Shown here piece after piece: positions 8,566 through 17,732 of a stretch of 32,022 bases of DNA (the stretch's first letter is position 1; every line of letters begins with the position of its first letter). Origin of the DNA: Gloeocapsa sp. DLM2.Bin57 (lineage in GTDB: Bacteria > Cyanobacteriota > Cyanobacteriia > Cyanobacteriales > Gloeocapsaceae). The notes under the pieces are model-generated. The model saw only the letters and a list, made by a program, of their open reading frames with translations. It had not been told where the DNA came from and did not search any database. The stretch spans positions 1 through 32,022 of the forward strand of contig RECR01000035.1 of assembly GCA_007693955.1 (NCBI GenBank). The letters run 5' to 3'. Made by a program: the position numbers and the translations under genes.

Positions 8566-8630
8566 AGTGTAAATATTATTATACTTAAGGCTTATGAAGA
8601 TCATTTTAATTCATACTTAATGGTTACACT
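8566..8630 (-). promoter_or_regulatory. candidate promoter and operators of the BlaI-type operon
   Basis: A minus-strand TATAAT lies at 8583-8578 within CTTAAGTATAAT (8589-8578), leaving a leader of roughly 40-45 nt to the repressor ATG. AGTGTAA (8566-8572) and TTACACT (8624-8630) are exact inverted copies on either side of the promoter, and ATACTTAA occurs at 8581-8588 and 8613-8620. Such paired sites around a promoter suit autorepression by the BlaI-type product, but no binding has been shown. Confidence 0.4.
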
Positions 8631-8660
8631 TGACTAACAGTTTAATTTACATAATTTTCT

Positions 8661-9389
8661 ATGACAACTTTTTTCATGTCTAATACTAAAAACGAGCAAC
8701 TCACTGAACAAATACCTAATCAAGAATCAATCCCTAATGAGCATCTAGAAGAAGAAGGTAATAAACCCTTTTTTCAAGCCATTACTACTCTTCACGGTAA
8801 GATTTACAAAGATGAGAAATTGGGTTACGCTATTAAAATAGGTAATTCTCTCTATCGTTTATTTATTTTTCCCGCTAAGTATAGAGGTTGGTTGAAACAA
8901 TTAGAAAAAGGTCCAGATACCCCTCTCTACTTGAGAGCTTATCCTAAATACCAAATTATCCCTCGTCAACCAGCTGAAATTTATTTTCAAATAGTAGCTT
9001 GGGGTGAAGAAAATCAATGGACAGAGCCAGGTATTTATATCTTTAGGGGTATATGGCAATTTGTTCCTCAAGTGAAAACACCCGTCATCTCTGTTTATCG
9101 CAATAAAGAAAGTACAGACTATACCGAGAAATTTAAAGCTACTCACCTTCCTATTTTAATGCGCCGTGAAGATGAAGCTGCTCCTTTTCGCTTTAACCCT
9201 AAAATGAGTAAGGAGGATTTACCCCCTCGATGGTTTATTCAAGCTAAATTTAAATTTATTCCCTCGAAAAACTGTTGGGGATGGGTGGAAGATATTGAAC
9301 CACCTACCCAAGCAATACCCCGTTATAAAAAACCCATCAAAGCTGATCCTAAAGCTAAAGAAAAGCCAGCCAAACCAACGACTAAATAG
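8661..9389 (+). CDS. conserved-looking cyanobacterial protein of unknown function
   Basis: A 242-residue soluble protein that I do not recognise. The first ~30 residues are acidic and polar. The core (about 38-215) is rich in aromatic residues and predicted strands ([48 protein letters not shown]). The end is a basic Lys-Pro-Ala tail. The alternating strand pattern recalls a beta-barrel such as an OB fold, but this is only an impression. A second ATG in frame at 8676 is an alternative start; neither has a clear ribosome-binding site. The 3' end overlaps the convergent purQ gene by 8 bp. It diverges from the BlaI-type operon. Confidence 0.7.
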   Translation: MTTFFMSNTKNEQLTEQIPNQESIPNEHLEEEGNKPFFQAITTLHGKIYKDEKLGYAIKIGNSLYRLFIFPAKYRGWLKQLEKGPDTPLYLRAYPKYQIIPRQPAEIYFQIVAWGEENQWTEPGIYIFRGIWQFVPQVKTPVISVYRNKESTDYTEKFKATHLPILMRREDEAAPFRFNPKMSKEDLPPRWFIQAKFKFIPSKNCWGWVEDIEPPTQAIPRYKKPIKADPKAKEKPAKPTTK

Positions 9390-10062
9390 CTAAATACTCA
9401 AATAGTGACCTACCATCTATATTACCCAAGATAGCATCAGCAGCTCTTTCAGGATGGGGCATCATACCTAGGACGTTTCGAGTTAAATTAGTGATACCAG
9501 CTATACTATTGACAGAGCCATTGGGGTTATAAATATCTTCAATTTCCCCATGGCTACTACAATAGCGGAACACAACTTGATCATTGTCTTCTAAAGCTTT
9601 GAGAGTATCAGCATCGGCGTAATAACGACCTTCTCCATGGGCGATAGGGAGGGTTAATACTTGTTGGGAAGTATAACCTTTAGTCCAAGGGGTTTGATTA
9701 TTTTCTACCCGAATTGGTAAGCGATCGCAAATAAAGTGTAAATTACGATTACGAATTAAAGCACCCTGGAGTAAACCCACTTCTGTTAAGACTTGAAAAC
9801 CGTTACAAATACCTAAGACTAATTTACCCTGTTTGGCGTGTTCAAGCACACTATTCATCACAGGAGAAAAACGGGCGATCGCTCCACAACGTAGATAGTC
9901 GCCATAACTAAAACCACCAGGAATCACAATGACGTCAATGTCGTTAATATCGGTATCCTGATGCCAAACTAAACGGGTAGGTTGTGAGAGTATCCCCTCG
10001 GTGACAGTAACCACATCGCGATCGCAATTAGAACCAGGAAAAACTATGATACCAAATTTCAT
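9382..10062 (-). CDS. purQ: phosphoribosylformylglycinamidine synthase, glutaminase subunit PurQ
   Basis: A 226-residue class I glutamine amidotransferase that supplies ammonia to PurL in the fourth step of purine synthesis. The triad is Cys86 (LGICNGFQ), His203 and Glu205 (MMPHPERA). [13 protein letters not shown]-like and [16 protein letters not shown] blocks are diagnostic for PurQ. Length is that of the small stand-alone subunit, which acts with PurS and PurL; no purS is adjacent here. It follows the sugar-phosphate transferase gene by 18 bp and may be read from the same transcript. The 3' end overlaps the convergent gene at 8661-9389. Confidence 0.95.
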   Translation of the reverse strand: MKFGIIVFPGSNCDRDVVTVTEGILSQPTRLVWHQDTDINDIDVIVIPGGFSYGDYLRCGAIARFSPVMNSVLEHAKQGKLVLGICNGFQVLTEVGLLQGALIRNRNLHFICDRLPIRVENNQTPWTKGYTSQQVLTLPIAHGEGRYYADADTLKALEDNDQVVFRYCSSHGEIEDIYNPNGSVNSIAGITNLTRNVLGMMPHPERAADAILGNIDGRSLFEYLAI

Positions 10063-10080
10063 TTATACTTAAAATAAGAT

Positions 10081-11115
10081 TTACTTGAGACGATTACGCC
10101 AAACTTGCCAAGCTAAATAGGCTAAAAGCAAGGTTGCACCAATCGCATAAGCTCCCCCACTAGGAATACCCGCCCAAACCAAGGCTAAGCTACCTAACCA
10201 AAGAGTAAGAGCATAAATAAATAATACCGTTAAACGTTGAGAAACTCCCGCTTTTAGTAAACGATGGTGTAGATGACTATTATCGGGTTTAAAAGGGGAC
10301 TTTTTTTTCAATATACGGGAAATAATCACCAGAGACATATCAATAATTGGTACAGCCAAAGTCAGCATAACCGCTGTCAAAGCATAGGTTTTTACCAAGC
10401 CAATTACGCCTACTCCTGCTAGGGTAAAACCCATAAAATAAGCTCCCCCATCCCCCATAAAAATCTGAGCTGGGTTAAAATTATAACGCAAAAAACCCAA
10501 AGCTCCTCCAGCTAAAGCCGCAGCAACCAAAGCCGCAGCAGGTTGATTCATAAATAAACTCACGATCAACATTACTACCGCAGCGATTCCTGAGACTCCC
10601 GCGGCTAAACCGTCAACCCCATCAATCCAGTTAATCGCGTTAGTCATTCCTACTAACCAAAACAGAGTTATCGGTAAACCCAACCAACCTAGATGCACTA
10701 TCCCAGAAAAAGGAATCGAGAGAAAATCAATTCTGACTCCTACCCACCAAGCAAATGTCGCTACCGCTGTCTGCATAAATAAACGCGACATCGCTGATAA
10801 ATTAAATAAATCATCGGCTAAACCGACTAAAAATAATAATAAACCACCAATGGTTACCCCCCAGATTTCCCATTCTTTCTCTGGTGATAATATGCCAAAT
10901 CCACCTAACCACCAAACGATTAATAAGGCGCTTAGACTACCAATAAAGATAGACACACCCCCAATTCTGACTATAGGGCGTTTATGAATTTTCCGTTCTC
11001 CTGGTAAATCGACTTTACCGCTTTTAATGCCAATGGTTTTGACAACTGGTGTACTCCACAGCACTACGCTAATGGAAACCAGAAAAGCGATAATATGATA
11101 TTGCTCCTCTAGCAT
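10081..11115 (-). CDS. polyprenyl-phosphate sugar-1-phosphate transferase (WecA/TagO-like)
   Basis: A 344-residue membrane protein with about ten helices, of the MraY/WecA superfamily that loads a UDP-sugar phosphate on undecaprenyl phosphate to start a surface glycan. Conserved motifs in order are DD at 101-102 (GLADDLFNLS), NWIDGVDGL at 162-170, GDGG at 221-224 (IFMGDGGAYFMG) and the HLHHRL histidine motif at 281-286. The histidine motif and the overall size match WecA/TagO rather than MraY. The likely product is lipid-linked GlcNAc-1-phosphate for O-antigen or other wall polysaccharide; the actual sugar is uncertain. A hairpin separates it from glyA upstream. Confidence 0.88.
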   Translation of the reverse strand: MLEEQYHIIAFLVSISVVLWSTPVVKTIGIKSGKVDLPGERKIHKRPIVRIGGVSIFIGSLSALLIVWWLGGFGILSPEKEWEIWGVTIGGLLLFLVGLADDLFNLSAMSRLFMQTAVATFAWWVGVRIDFLSIPFSGIVHLGWLGLPITLFWLVGMTNAINWIDGVDGLAAGVSGIAAVVMLIVSLFMNQPAAALVAAALAGGALGFLRYNFNPAQIFMGDGGAYFMGFTLAGVGVIGLVKTYALTAVMLTLAVPIIDMSLVIISRILKKKSPFKPDNSHLHHRLLKAGVSQRLTVLFIYALTLWLGSLALVWAGIPSGGAYAIGATLLLAYLAWQVWRNRLK

Positions 11116-11140
11116 CTGGGTTTTATTAGTAACTACTAAA

Positions 11141-11175
11141 TAGGGTAGTAGAAAGTTGGTCTATCTACTACCCTA
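11141..11175 (-). terminator. hairpin downstream of glyA, probable terminator or attenuator
   Basis: TAGGGTAGTAG (11141-11151) and CTACTACCCTA (11165-11175) form a perfect 11-bp stem with a 13-nt loop in the 77-bp gap between glyA and the transferase gene. On the minus strand the stem is followed by only three T residues, so termination may be partial and some transcripts may read into the transferase gene and purQ. Confidence 0.6.
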
Positions 11176-11192
11176 GTTTAACTAAAAAATTT

Positions 11193-12476
11193 TTAGACTA
11201 AAGAAGGTACAGGAATTTGTAGGTGAGGGTAGAGAGGAAAGCGTTCACATAATTTAGCTACACGCTGTTGACAATCACTCTTAACCTCTTCATTGTCAGG
11301 ATTTAACAAGCGATCGCTGATAATTTGTCCAATCTCTGTAAATTCTGTCTCTTCCATTCCCCGAGTGGTCATCGCTGGTGAACCTAAGCGTAATCCACTG
11401 GTTACAAATGGTGATTCCGTATCAAAGGGGACGGTATTTTTATTAGCTGTAATATTAATCCCACTGACTAGTTGATCAGCTCGTTTACCCGTCATACTAA
11501 TACAACGTAAATCCACTAGGATTAAATGGTTATCAGTTCCTCCTGAGACTAATTTAAAGCCATTATTAGTTAAACTACTACCCATAGCTTGAGCGTTAAG
11601 AATTACTTGTTGAGCGTAGGTTTTAAACTCAGGTTTTAAGGCTTCTCCAAAGGCTACCGCTTTAGCTGCGATTACGTGCTCTAAAGGTCCTCCTTGTGTT
11701 CCAGGGAAGACGGCTTTATCTAATTTTTTGCCTAACTCAGCATCCCGACAGAGAATTAAACCTCCTCTTGGTCCTCTGAGAGTTTTATGTGTAGTCGTCG
11801 TAACTACGTCGCAATAGGGCACAGGGTTAGGATGCTCTCGGGCTGCGACTAAACCTGCGATATGAGCAATATCTGCTAATAAATATGCTCCTACTTCATC
11901 GGCGATCGCTCTAAATTTCTCAAAGTTAATCACCCGAGGATAGGCTGAATAACCACAAATAATCAGTTTAGGACGCTCTTTAAGAGCTATGGCTCTGATT
12001 TCCTCATAATCAAGACTTTCTGTCTCTTTACTTACCCCATATTGAGACACGTTAAACCATTTTCCTGATACATTCACAGGAGAACCATGAGTTAAATGTC
12101 CTCCATGGGATAAATCCATCCCGAGAATTTTATCTCCAGGTTGCAGTAAGGTTAAAAATACCGCAAAATTAGCTTGTGCTCCTGAATGGGGTTGGACATT
12201 AGCACTAGCTGCACCAAATAGCTGTTTAGCGCGATCTATGGCTAGTTGCTCTACTTCATCGATATGCTCACAACCACCGTAATAGCGTTTACCTGGTAAA
12301 CCTTCAGCGTATTTATTAGTTAATACTGAACCTTGGGCAGCTAAAACCGCAGCTGAAGCGAAGTTCTCACTAGCAATTAATTCTAAATGACTTCTCTGAC
12401 GCTGTAATTCTCTATCTATAATCTCAGCTACCAGAGGATCTGTTTGCCTTAACAAGTCTAAGTTAGTATCAGTCAC
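11193..12476 (-). CDS. glyA: serine hydroxymethyltransferase
   Basis: A 427-residue PLP enzyme that interconverts serine and glycine while charging tetrahydrofolate with a one-carbon unit. The PLP lysine is Lys231 in [15 protein letters not shown]. Other family blocks are LELIASENF (31-39), [14 protein letters not shown] (55-68), and the cofactor aspartate and histidine in [10 protein letters not shown] (201-210). The full length is present. The start is GTG at 12476-12474, giving [14 protein letters not shown], the usual cyanobacterial N-terminus. It is read alone or with the genes beyond the 11141-11175 hairpin; the upstream spacer is shared with the divergent small-protein gene. Confidence 0.96.
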   Translation of the reverse strand: MTDTNLDLLRQTDPLVAEIIDRELQRQRSHLELIASENFASAAVLAAQGSVLTNKYAEGLPGKRYYGGCEHIDEVEQLAIDRAKQLFGAASANVQPHSGAQANFAVFLTLLQPGDKILGMDLSHGGHLTHGSPVNVSGKWFNVSQYGVSKETESLDYEEIRAIALKERPKLIICGYSAYPRVINFEKFRAIADEVGAYLLADIAHIAGLVAAREHPNPVPYCDVVTTTTHKTLRGPRGGLILCRDAELGKKLDKAVFPGTQGGPLEHVIAAKAVAFGEALKPEFKTYAQQVILNAQAMGSSLTNNGFKLVSGGTDNHLILVDLRCISMTGKRADQLVSGINITANKNTVPFDTESPFVTSGLRLGSPAMTTRGMEETEFTEIGQIISDRLLNPDNEEVKSDCQQRVAKLCERFPLYPHLQIPVPSLV

Positions 12477-12541
12477 TGCTTTTCTATCAATTGAAATTAA
12501 TCTATTGTAACAATTTTAACGGCTGAACAGAAAAAATGTGA

Positions 12542-12582
12542 TAGAATAATAACCATAAGCTACAGATGTACGAGGTACAATC
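12542..12582 (+). promoter_or_regulatory. candidate promoter and ribosome-binding site for the 65-aa gene
   Basis: TAGAAT at 12542-12547, preceded by TG with a two-base gap, can serve as a -10 box. GAGG at 12572-12575 lies 7 nt before the ATG at 12583, good spacing for a ribosome-binding site. GTAC occurs twice at 12568-12571 and 12575-12578, forming a small repeat around it. No strong -35 is seen. Confidence 0.4.
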
Positions 12583-12780
12583 ATGTTTGTAGTTATTACT
12601 GAAAATAAACTTTTAAGCGCAGAACATATCTGTCAAGGCTGCTTACTCGCCGATCAGAGTGGTTTACCCCGTTGGCGTCAAGGTAAATTAGGTTGTGGTC
12701 AATCCCTCGGTAAATCTCCAGACAACCAAACCACCGTTTATCAATGTCAAATGGGCTTCCGTGTTGCTAATATTGAGTAG
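12583..12780 (+). CDS. small four-cysteine protein of unknown function
   Basis: A 65-residue protein with four cysteines: a CxxC pair at 17 and 20 (HICQGCLLAD), then Cys38 (LGCGQSLG) and Cys55 (YQCQMGF). The spacing could bind one zinc ion, but no known zinc-finger signature fits exactly. The composition and the good ribosome-binding site support a real gene. It is 29 bp upstream of the Tic20-family gene on the same strand and probably shares its transcript. I do not recognise a function. Confidence 0.72.
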   Translation: MFVVITENKLLSAEHICQGCLLADQSGLPRWRQGKLGCGQSLGKSPDNQTTVYQCQMGFRVANIE

Positions 12781-12809
12781 GAATTGTACTTACTCACGAG
12801 GAAAATTAA

Positions 12810-13298
12810 ATGTCTTGGCGTGGTTCAACTGATTTTAAAGATCGTCTCTTTGGGGCTTTGGTTTATTCACTCCCCCTTATCTACGTTTTACCCTATAGTG
12901 AGGGTGTTTTAACACAATTCCCCCAACTTGGCTTTATCTATGTCTTGATTTCACCTCTATTGCGTCTCTATTTTGGCTTAAATTCCTTGCTTCCTTTTGG
13001 CGGATTAATTATTTTCTTCGCCCTCTGGTTAGGAGTGGTCAGAAATGAACGCATTAGTCATTTTATCCGTTTTAATACCCTACAGGCGATTTTACTCGAC
13101 TTGTTGATTATTCTCTTCGGTTTGATTATCCGAACTCTCTTTGCTAACGCTGGTTTAGGCTTGTTGGTTCAATTATTTAGTAACTTTATCTTTTTAGGAG
13201 TTCTGATTGTCTGTCTCTACTCTATCATTCAATCTGTTTTAGGTAAATACGCAGAAATTCCTACTCTCTCTGATGCTGTTTATGCTCAAGTACGATAA
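12810..13298 (+). CDS. Tic20-family membrane protein
   Basis: A 162-residue membrane protein with four predicted helices (about 15-32, 40-75 in two parts, 90-112, 118-142). The opening WRGSTDFKDRLFGALVYSLP and the segment VRNERISHFIRFNTLQAILLDLL match cyanobacterial Tic20 homologues, the relatives of the chloroplast inner-envelope import channel. In cyanobacteria there is no import from outside, so the bacterial role is unsettled. GAGG at 12798-12801 sits 8 nt before the ATG. The 3' end overlaps the convergent RDD gene by 13 bp. Confidence 0.87.
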   Translation: MSWRGSTDFKDRLFGALVYSLPLIYVLPYSEGVLTQFPQLGFIYVLISPLLRLYFGLNSLLPFGGLIIFFALWLGVVRNERISHFIRFNTLQAILLDLLIILFGLIIRTLFANAGLGLLVQLFSNFIFLGVLIVCLYSIIQSVLGKYAEIPTLSDAVYAQVR

Positions 13299-14062
13299 AT
13301 CTTTTGGTACGCTAGATAAATAGCTTCTAGAAATAATTCGGGGTTATTATCCCTGATTGTTTCTAAATTTATTCTCTCTTTAAGGCGATCGCTTATTTTC
13401 ACACTCACTTGATTTCTAGCTTCAGGAGTCATCATATATCTCCTCTGTAAATATTCTCTGACTAAGGCAAAATCATCGGGTAATAAGTTAGTGATTTCTG
13501 CTTCTTCTTGGATTTGTCGGGCTAATTTTTGGGCTTGTGGAATAACATTTAACTCAGTGTTTACCTTCTTTTCTTGTTGTCTAATTACTACTGTACCAGC
13601 TAATAAATCCCCTAAACGTTTTTCTTTGGGAGTAAAGATAATTAAAAATGCTCCCATAAAGAAAATATCATCAATTGGTCTCAATAATGCTCTTAAGACA
13701 ACCTGAGTTAAACTAACAACAGTTCCATCATCACTAATTACTCTAATATTAACCCATTTTTTCCCTGGTGTTTGTCCTTGCCAAAGTGTCTCAAAAAAGA
13801 CAAAATAACCGACATAAATAACAAATGTGATTATTAGTTGAATAGCGAATAACCATAAACCTAATACTTGACCAACCCTAGGATTTAAAGTATCTATAAA
13901 TAGATAAACAAAAGCCCAAATAATCAAGATAATAACTAAAACAAAACCTAGGATAAAATAGTCAAGACATAAAGCATAGGCGCGATTCCCTATACCCGCT
14001 AGATTAAATTCTAACTCTACACTTTCTGGAGTCTCTAATTTTATCCTATTAAACAACCCCAT
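13286..14062 (-). CDS. RDD-family membrane protein
   Basis: A 258-residue protein with an RDD-type core: GNRAYALCLDYFILGFVL (a helix with the family aspartate), a second helix pair, then the motif GQTPGKKWVNIRVISDDG and the region RPIDDIFFMGAFLIIFTPKEKRLGDLLAGTVVIRQ. The last ~90 residues are cytoplasmic and helical. RDD proteins are implicated in small-molecule or ion transport, with function unproven in most cases. Its ATG overlaps the stop of the upstream membrane-protein gene as TAATG at 14062, and its 3' end overlaps Tic20. Confidence 0.85.
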   Translation of the reverse strand: MGLFNRIKLETPESVELEFNLAGIGNRAYALCLDYFILGFVLVIILIIWAFVYLFIDTLNPRVGQVLGLWLFAIQLIITFVIYVGYFVFFETLWQGQTPGKKWVNIRVISDDGTVVSLTQVVLRALLRPIDDIFFMGAFLIIFTPKEKRLGDLLAGTVVIRQQEKKVNTELNVIPQAQKLARQIQEEAEITNLLPDDFALVREYLQRRYMMTPEARNQVSVKISDRLKERINLETIRDNNPELFLEAIYLAYQKIYRT

Positions 14063-14841
14063 TACATTAAATCTATCCCCTCACGTTGACTTCTTAAGTC
14101 ATAATAAATAGCGGCTTTGATTGATTGCCAAAAAGGCATCATTATGCCAATAGATAGTAAATTAATGGCTAGAGAAATCAGGGATTCTAATAGTTGAAAA
14201 ATATCTGAATCTGCTCCAAATATTCCTTCTAAAATTACTTGAAAGATTCCTAAAATAAAATTACTAGCGAAAGAAATAGGTAAACTAATTAAACCAGCAA
14301 TAAAGTATATTAATGCTAATCTACCGACAAATTGTTTAGTTAATTGCCAAGAACGCCCAATAGCTCTAGTAGGCTCAGAAATATCTTCTATTGAGATCAT
14401 TAATTCTACTAGAGATAGGCGCGTAAAAAACCAAAAGAATAGAATAAATATCCCAATCAATAGAGGAACTATTATTAAAAATAAAGCGGGAGTGTTTGTA
14501 CCCGTAGCTATAGCAGTTAATATACCGACAACCAAAAAACTAACGAACAACACACCAAAGACAATTAAGCTAATTAATAAACTAGCTAGGAAAAATGTCC
14601 ATAAACGCGGTTGAACTCTATTTCTTGCTTCATAGACACTCTCGGGTTTTTCGATGATCTCCCCAAAAGCTAAACGGGAAATTAAACCTGTGGCTTGACC
14701 ATACTTTGCCCAACCATAAATAGGTACAATAGACCAAAGACCAGCAATTATAGCTAGAGGAAAATAAGTCTTAAAGCGATCGCGGTATATCCTTAATCCT
14801 GCGCTGACGACATCTCCAACTCCGAGAGAACTACTATTCAT
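14062..14841 (-). CDS. multi-pass membrane protein, possibly of the glycerophosphodiesterase membrane-domain type
   Basis: A 259-residue protein with about six helices (centred near 33, 92, 125, 145, 185, 230). The N-terminus (SLGVGDVVSAGLRIYRDRFK) and the mid-segment EPTRAIGRSWQLTK resemble a family of uncharacterised membrane proteins often labelled as glycerophosphoryl diester phosphodiesterase membrane domain, although no catalytic phosphodiesterase domain is present. It sits between two RDD genes, coupled to the downstream one by a TAATG overlap. A role in membrane or envelope homeostasis is a guess from context. Confidence 0.7.
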   Translation of the reverse strand: MNSSSLGVGDVVSAGLRIYRDRFKTYFPLAIIAGLWSIVPIYGWAKYGQATGLISRLAFGEIIEKPESVYEARNRVQPRLWTFFLASLLISLIVFGVLFVSFLVVGILTAIATGTNTPALFLIIVPLLIGIFILFFWFFTRLSLVELMISIEDISEPTRAIGRSWQLTKQFVGRLALIYFIAGLISLPISFASNFILGIFQVILEGIFGADSDIFQLLESLISLAINLLSIGIMMPFWQSIKAAIYYDLRSQREGIDLM

Positions 14842-14899
14842 AATAAAATATGGTTATTGTTTACTTTATTTTAAACTACATTTCCCTGAGAAAATAAGC

Positions 14900-15445
14900 T
14901 TATTTCTGGCGTTGACGTAAACTTTTTTTAACTTCCCAATACAGACGTCTGAGACGTACATCTAGAGAAAAACCGCGTTTAGTTGGGATAATCACCGTTT
15001 CTGCGAGGCGATCGTGAAAAGCTTGGTTAGATTCTTCATTTGTTAAAGCTAAGCTACACTCTCCTAAAAGGGGAGAAACCAAAATTAAGGTAGAAAAAGG
15101 ATTGATAAAGGTTAGATTTAAACCAATCATTGCTAAAAAAGCAGCAAAACCTAAGACACCTTCTCGTTTAGCTAAATTAAGTACACTAGGAAGACGTCTA
15201 AACCGAGTATCTATAACCTTTAAATCCATACACCAGCGCCCTAAACTTTGACCACTGTTAGCAGCAACTACAAAGATTCTAGATATTAACCAACCCACAC
15301 CAAAAATGAGCAATTGTAAGAAAAAATTATTACCACCAAAAATAGAAGCGATTAACCATACTATGACATAATCGATTAAGAAAGCATAAGCGCGGCGATC
15401 TAATGGTACTTTAGGAAATCGTTGACGAGAAGGTTCAATATACAT
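14900..15445 (-). CDS. second RDD-family membrane protein
   Basis: A 181-residue protein. DRRAYAFLIDYVIVWLIAS (16-34) is the RDD helix with its conserved Arg and Asp; NSGQSLGRWCMDLKVID (63-79) is the second family block; FHDRLAETVII (143-153) is the third. A basic tail ends the protein. It is a different, shorter paralogue of the RDD gene at 13286-14062, from which it is separated by one membrane-protein gene. Five bp separate it from the DUF456 gene upstream. Confidence 0.85.
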   Translation of the reverse strand: MYIEPSRQRFPKVPLDRRAYAFLIDYVIVWLIASIFGGNNFFLQLLIFGVGWLISRIFVVAANSGQSLGRWCMDLKVIDTRFRRLPSVLNLAKREGVLGFAAFLAMIGLNLTFINPFSTLILVSPLLGECSLALTNEESNQAFHDRLAETVIIPTKRGFSLDVRLRRLYWEVKKSLRQRQK

Positions 15446-15450
15446 ATTTT

Positions 15451-16095
15451 TTAAGAAGGATAATTTAAGCGAAAATTACTTAACTTCTCTGCGGTATCCT
15501 GTATTAAATATTTAACCTGTTCAAACTCAGGAAAGTTAAAATTAAGCGACACAGTCTGAAAATCAGGAAGGGTTGACCAAGTTGTTAAGACAAAAACAAT
15601 TACCGCGGTTAGAGCTAGTAACGCTTTAATAATATTACCAACTACTGAACCTACCACAATACCTAAACATACTTTAGCCGAGGTTTGTAGTCTAGGAATT
15701 AAAGCTAATTCACGACGATAAGCAAATTCTCCAATAAAAGCGCCCAATAAAGCGCCCAATAAAATACCAATAATTGGTCCACCGATAGGTAAAGCGGGTA
15801 ATAAACCCAACATCCCCACCACTAAACCAACAATACTACCAATTTGACTCCAGGAACTAGCCCCAAATTTTTTAACTCCCCAATAAGTAGCGAGAAATTC
15901 TACTGCTATACTAATCAACAGGATAAACAGAGTTACGATTAAAGATAACGCCATACCCTGAAATTGAGTAACCAATCCCCAGATTAAAATCGCTATTAAA
16001 ATCAAACCAACTCCAGGTATTGCGGGTAAGAGTGCGCCTAAAACACCAACAAGCATTACCGCAATTAAAATAAAATAGAGAATAATTAAACTCAT
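15451..16095 (-). CDS. DUF456-family membrane protein
   Basis: A 214-residue protein of glycine-rich helices: an N-terminal pair (about 4-24 and 24-62) with LGALLPAIPGVGLILIAILIW, and the repeat-like LGLLPALPIGGPIIGILLGALLGAFIGE (about 96-123), the hallmark of DUF456. Function is unknown; the two GALLPAIPG/GLLPALPIG-type segments suggest an internal duplication forming re-entrant loops. It follows murJ by 31 bp and precedes the RDD gene by 5 bp. Confidence 0.85.
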   Translation of the reverse strand: MSLIILYFILIAVMLVGVLGALLPAIPGVGLILIAILIWGLVTQFQGMALSLIVTLFILLISIAVEFLATYWGVKKFGASSWSQIGSIVGLVVGMLGLLPALPIGGPIIGILLGALLGAFIGEFAYRRELALIPRLQTSAKVCLGIVVGSVVGNIIKALLALTAVIVFVLTTWSTLPDFQTVSLNFNFPEFEQVKYLIQDTAEKLSNFRLNYPS

Positions 16096-16126
16096 TGAGG
16101 TTTCTGGTTAAAGGTTTAAATCTATT

Positions 16127-17713
16127 TTAACGCTTAATTTTGGCCAGTAGAGTATTAGTTAACATCTCTAACTCAGGTAATTTTAAAGTAGAAGCGATCG
16201 CCATAAACACTCCGATAGATACCAAACTAGAAACTATCACCGTTAGTAATAATAACCAGAAATTCTCAACCCCCAATAAACTATGTAAACCCTGATAAGT
16301 CAACCAAGCAATTAAACCAGATCCTAGGGTTGCTGCAAATAAACTCAGAAGGGTAACTCCCCAACTCAGCAAGGGTAAACCAGAGAGACGACGATCTAAA
16401 ATCAATAAAAATACCATCATCGAGACTATATTTACACCTACAGTAGCTAAAACGATACCAGGAATACCGAATAAATTTACTAAGACATAATCTAAGACAG
16501 CGTTTAACAAAATATTCGCTAAACTAATCCGAAAGGGTGTTTCTCCGTCTCCTAACCCGTAGAAGACTCTCACCAAAACATCCCTTCCTAGATAGAAAAA
16601 CATCCCTAAACCATAAACCATCAAAACTGGAGCTACTAATCTAGAAGCATCAACCCCAAAAGCGTATCTCTGGTAGATTAACTGTACAATGGGTAAAGCT
16701 AAAGAAACAAAAATAGCCGTTAAAGGTAACATCGTCAGAGCGGTTAAAATTAATCCCTGACGAATACGTAATTTTAGCTCTTCTCTACTTTCAGGTGCGC
16801 TTAAACGAGATAATCTCGGTAACAGGGGGACTAAAATCATATTAGAGATAATCCCCAAGGGAGTAAGCACAATAAAATTAGCGTAGCGCATCGCAGCTGC
16901 TGCACCATCTAGATAAGAAGCAAAAAATAAATCAGTATAAACATTAATATATAAAGCACCAGATGAGAAAGTCGCTGGAATCATGACTTTTAATACTTCT
17001 GTAACTCCAGGTACACGCCAGTTAAAACTTAATCTGAATCTCCCCATACCCGCTTTTAATTGGGCGAATAATTGGGCTAACCATTGTAAAATACCCCCTA
17101 GTAAAGTTCCTCCCGCTAAAACAATAGTTCCTAATTGCAGGTATTCTGGTGCGTTGATTGATTCCCCTAATTGCCAAATTAAATAAACCATTCCAATGAC
17201 AATAGTAATACTAGAAAAGAGTGGGCTAATACTTGGTAACCAGTATTCTTCTGCTGCATTAAGAGTACCAAAACCAATACCAATTAACCCCGCTAACAAT
17301 GCTAAAGGAGACATAATCCTGAGTTGTTGAATCGCCATCTCTCTTACCGTTTCCGTTAAACCAGGAGCAAGTAAATCAATACATAAGGGTGCGGCGATCG
17401 CTATAACAAAGGTTACCAACAATAAACAACAACTCACCAAAGTTGTTACCGTCTCCACCAGGGGTCCTGCTGATTGACGATCTTTTTTAGCTAAAACACT
17501 CAATAAAGCACTATGAAAAGGTCCATTAATCCCTCCTAATAAAATCAAGAGAAACCCTGGAATCACGTAAGCGTAAGCGTAAGCGTTGACAATTGGACCT
17601 ACCCCAAAAGCTGCAGCTATTAATTGTTCTCTAACTAAACCAAATACTTTACTAATCAGAGTTGCTAAAGCGACGATTCCCGCTATACCTGCAAATGAGG
17701 TTTTTTTGGTCAT
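16127..17713 (-). CDS. murJ: lipid II flippase MurJ (MviN)
   Basis: A 528-residue MOP-superfamily transporter with about 14 helices that moves lipid II across the inner membrane for peptidoglycan synthesis. The N-terminus (TLISKVFGLVREQLIAAAFGVG), the segment GGINGPFHSALLSVLAK, and the repeats with LRIMSPLALLAGLIGIGFG and YASYLD-like LFFASYLDGAAAAMRYANF are characteristic. Arg residues of the central cavity (first-helix Arg28 and the later RYANF Arg) are present. It lies 19 bp downstream of the DUF3084 gene and so may be on the ntcA transcript. Confidence 0.94.
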   Translation of the reverse strand: MTKKTSFAGIAGIVALATLISKVFGLVREQLIAAAFGVGPIVNAYAYAYVIPGFLLILLGGINGPFHSALLSVLAKKDRQSAGPLVETVTTLVSCCLLLVTFVIAIAAPLCIDLLAPGLTETVREMAIQQLRIMSPLALLAGLIGIGFGTLNAAEEYWLPSISPLFSSITIVIGMVYLIWQLGESINAPEYLQLGTIVLAGGTLLGGILQWLAQLFAQLKAGMGRFRLSFNWRVPGVTEVLKVMIPATFSSGALYINVYTDLFFASYLDGAAAAMRYANFIVLTPLGIISNMILVPLLPRLSRLSAPESREELKLRIRQGLILTALTMLPLTAIFVSLALPIVQLIYQRYAFGVDASRLVAPVLMVYGLGMFFYLGRDVLVRVFYGLGDGETPFRISLANILLNAVLDYVLVNLFGIPGIVLATVGVNIVSMMVFLLILDRRLSGLPLLSWGVTLLSLFAATLGSGLIAWLTYQGLHSLLGVENFWLLLLTVIVSSLVSIGVFMAIASTLKLPELEMLTNTLLAKIKR

Positions 17714-17732
17714 GTGTCAAGATGTTTTTAAT

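Noticed and set aside
8630-8655. TTGACT with CATAAT as the promoter for the gene at 8661.
   Set aside because: The spacer is 14 bp and the transcript would begin at or after the proposed ATG. It would only make sense with the internal ATG at 8676, so it was not listed as a feature.
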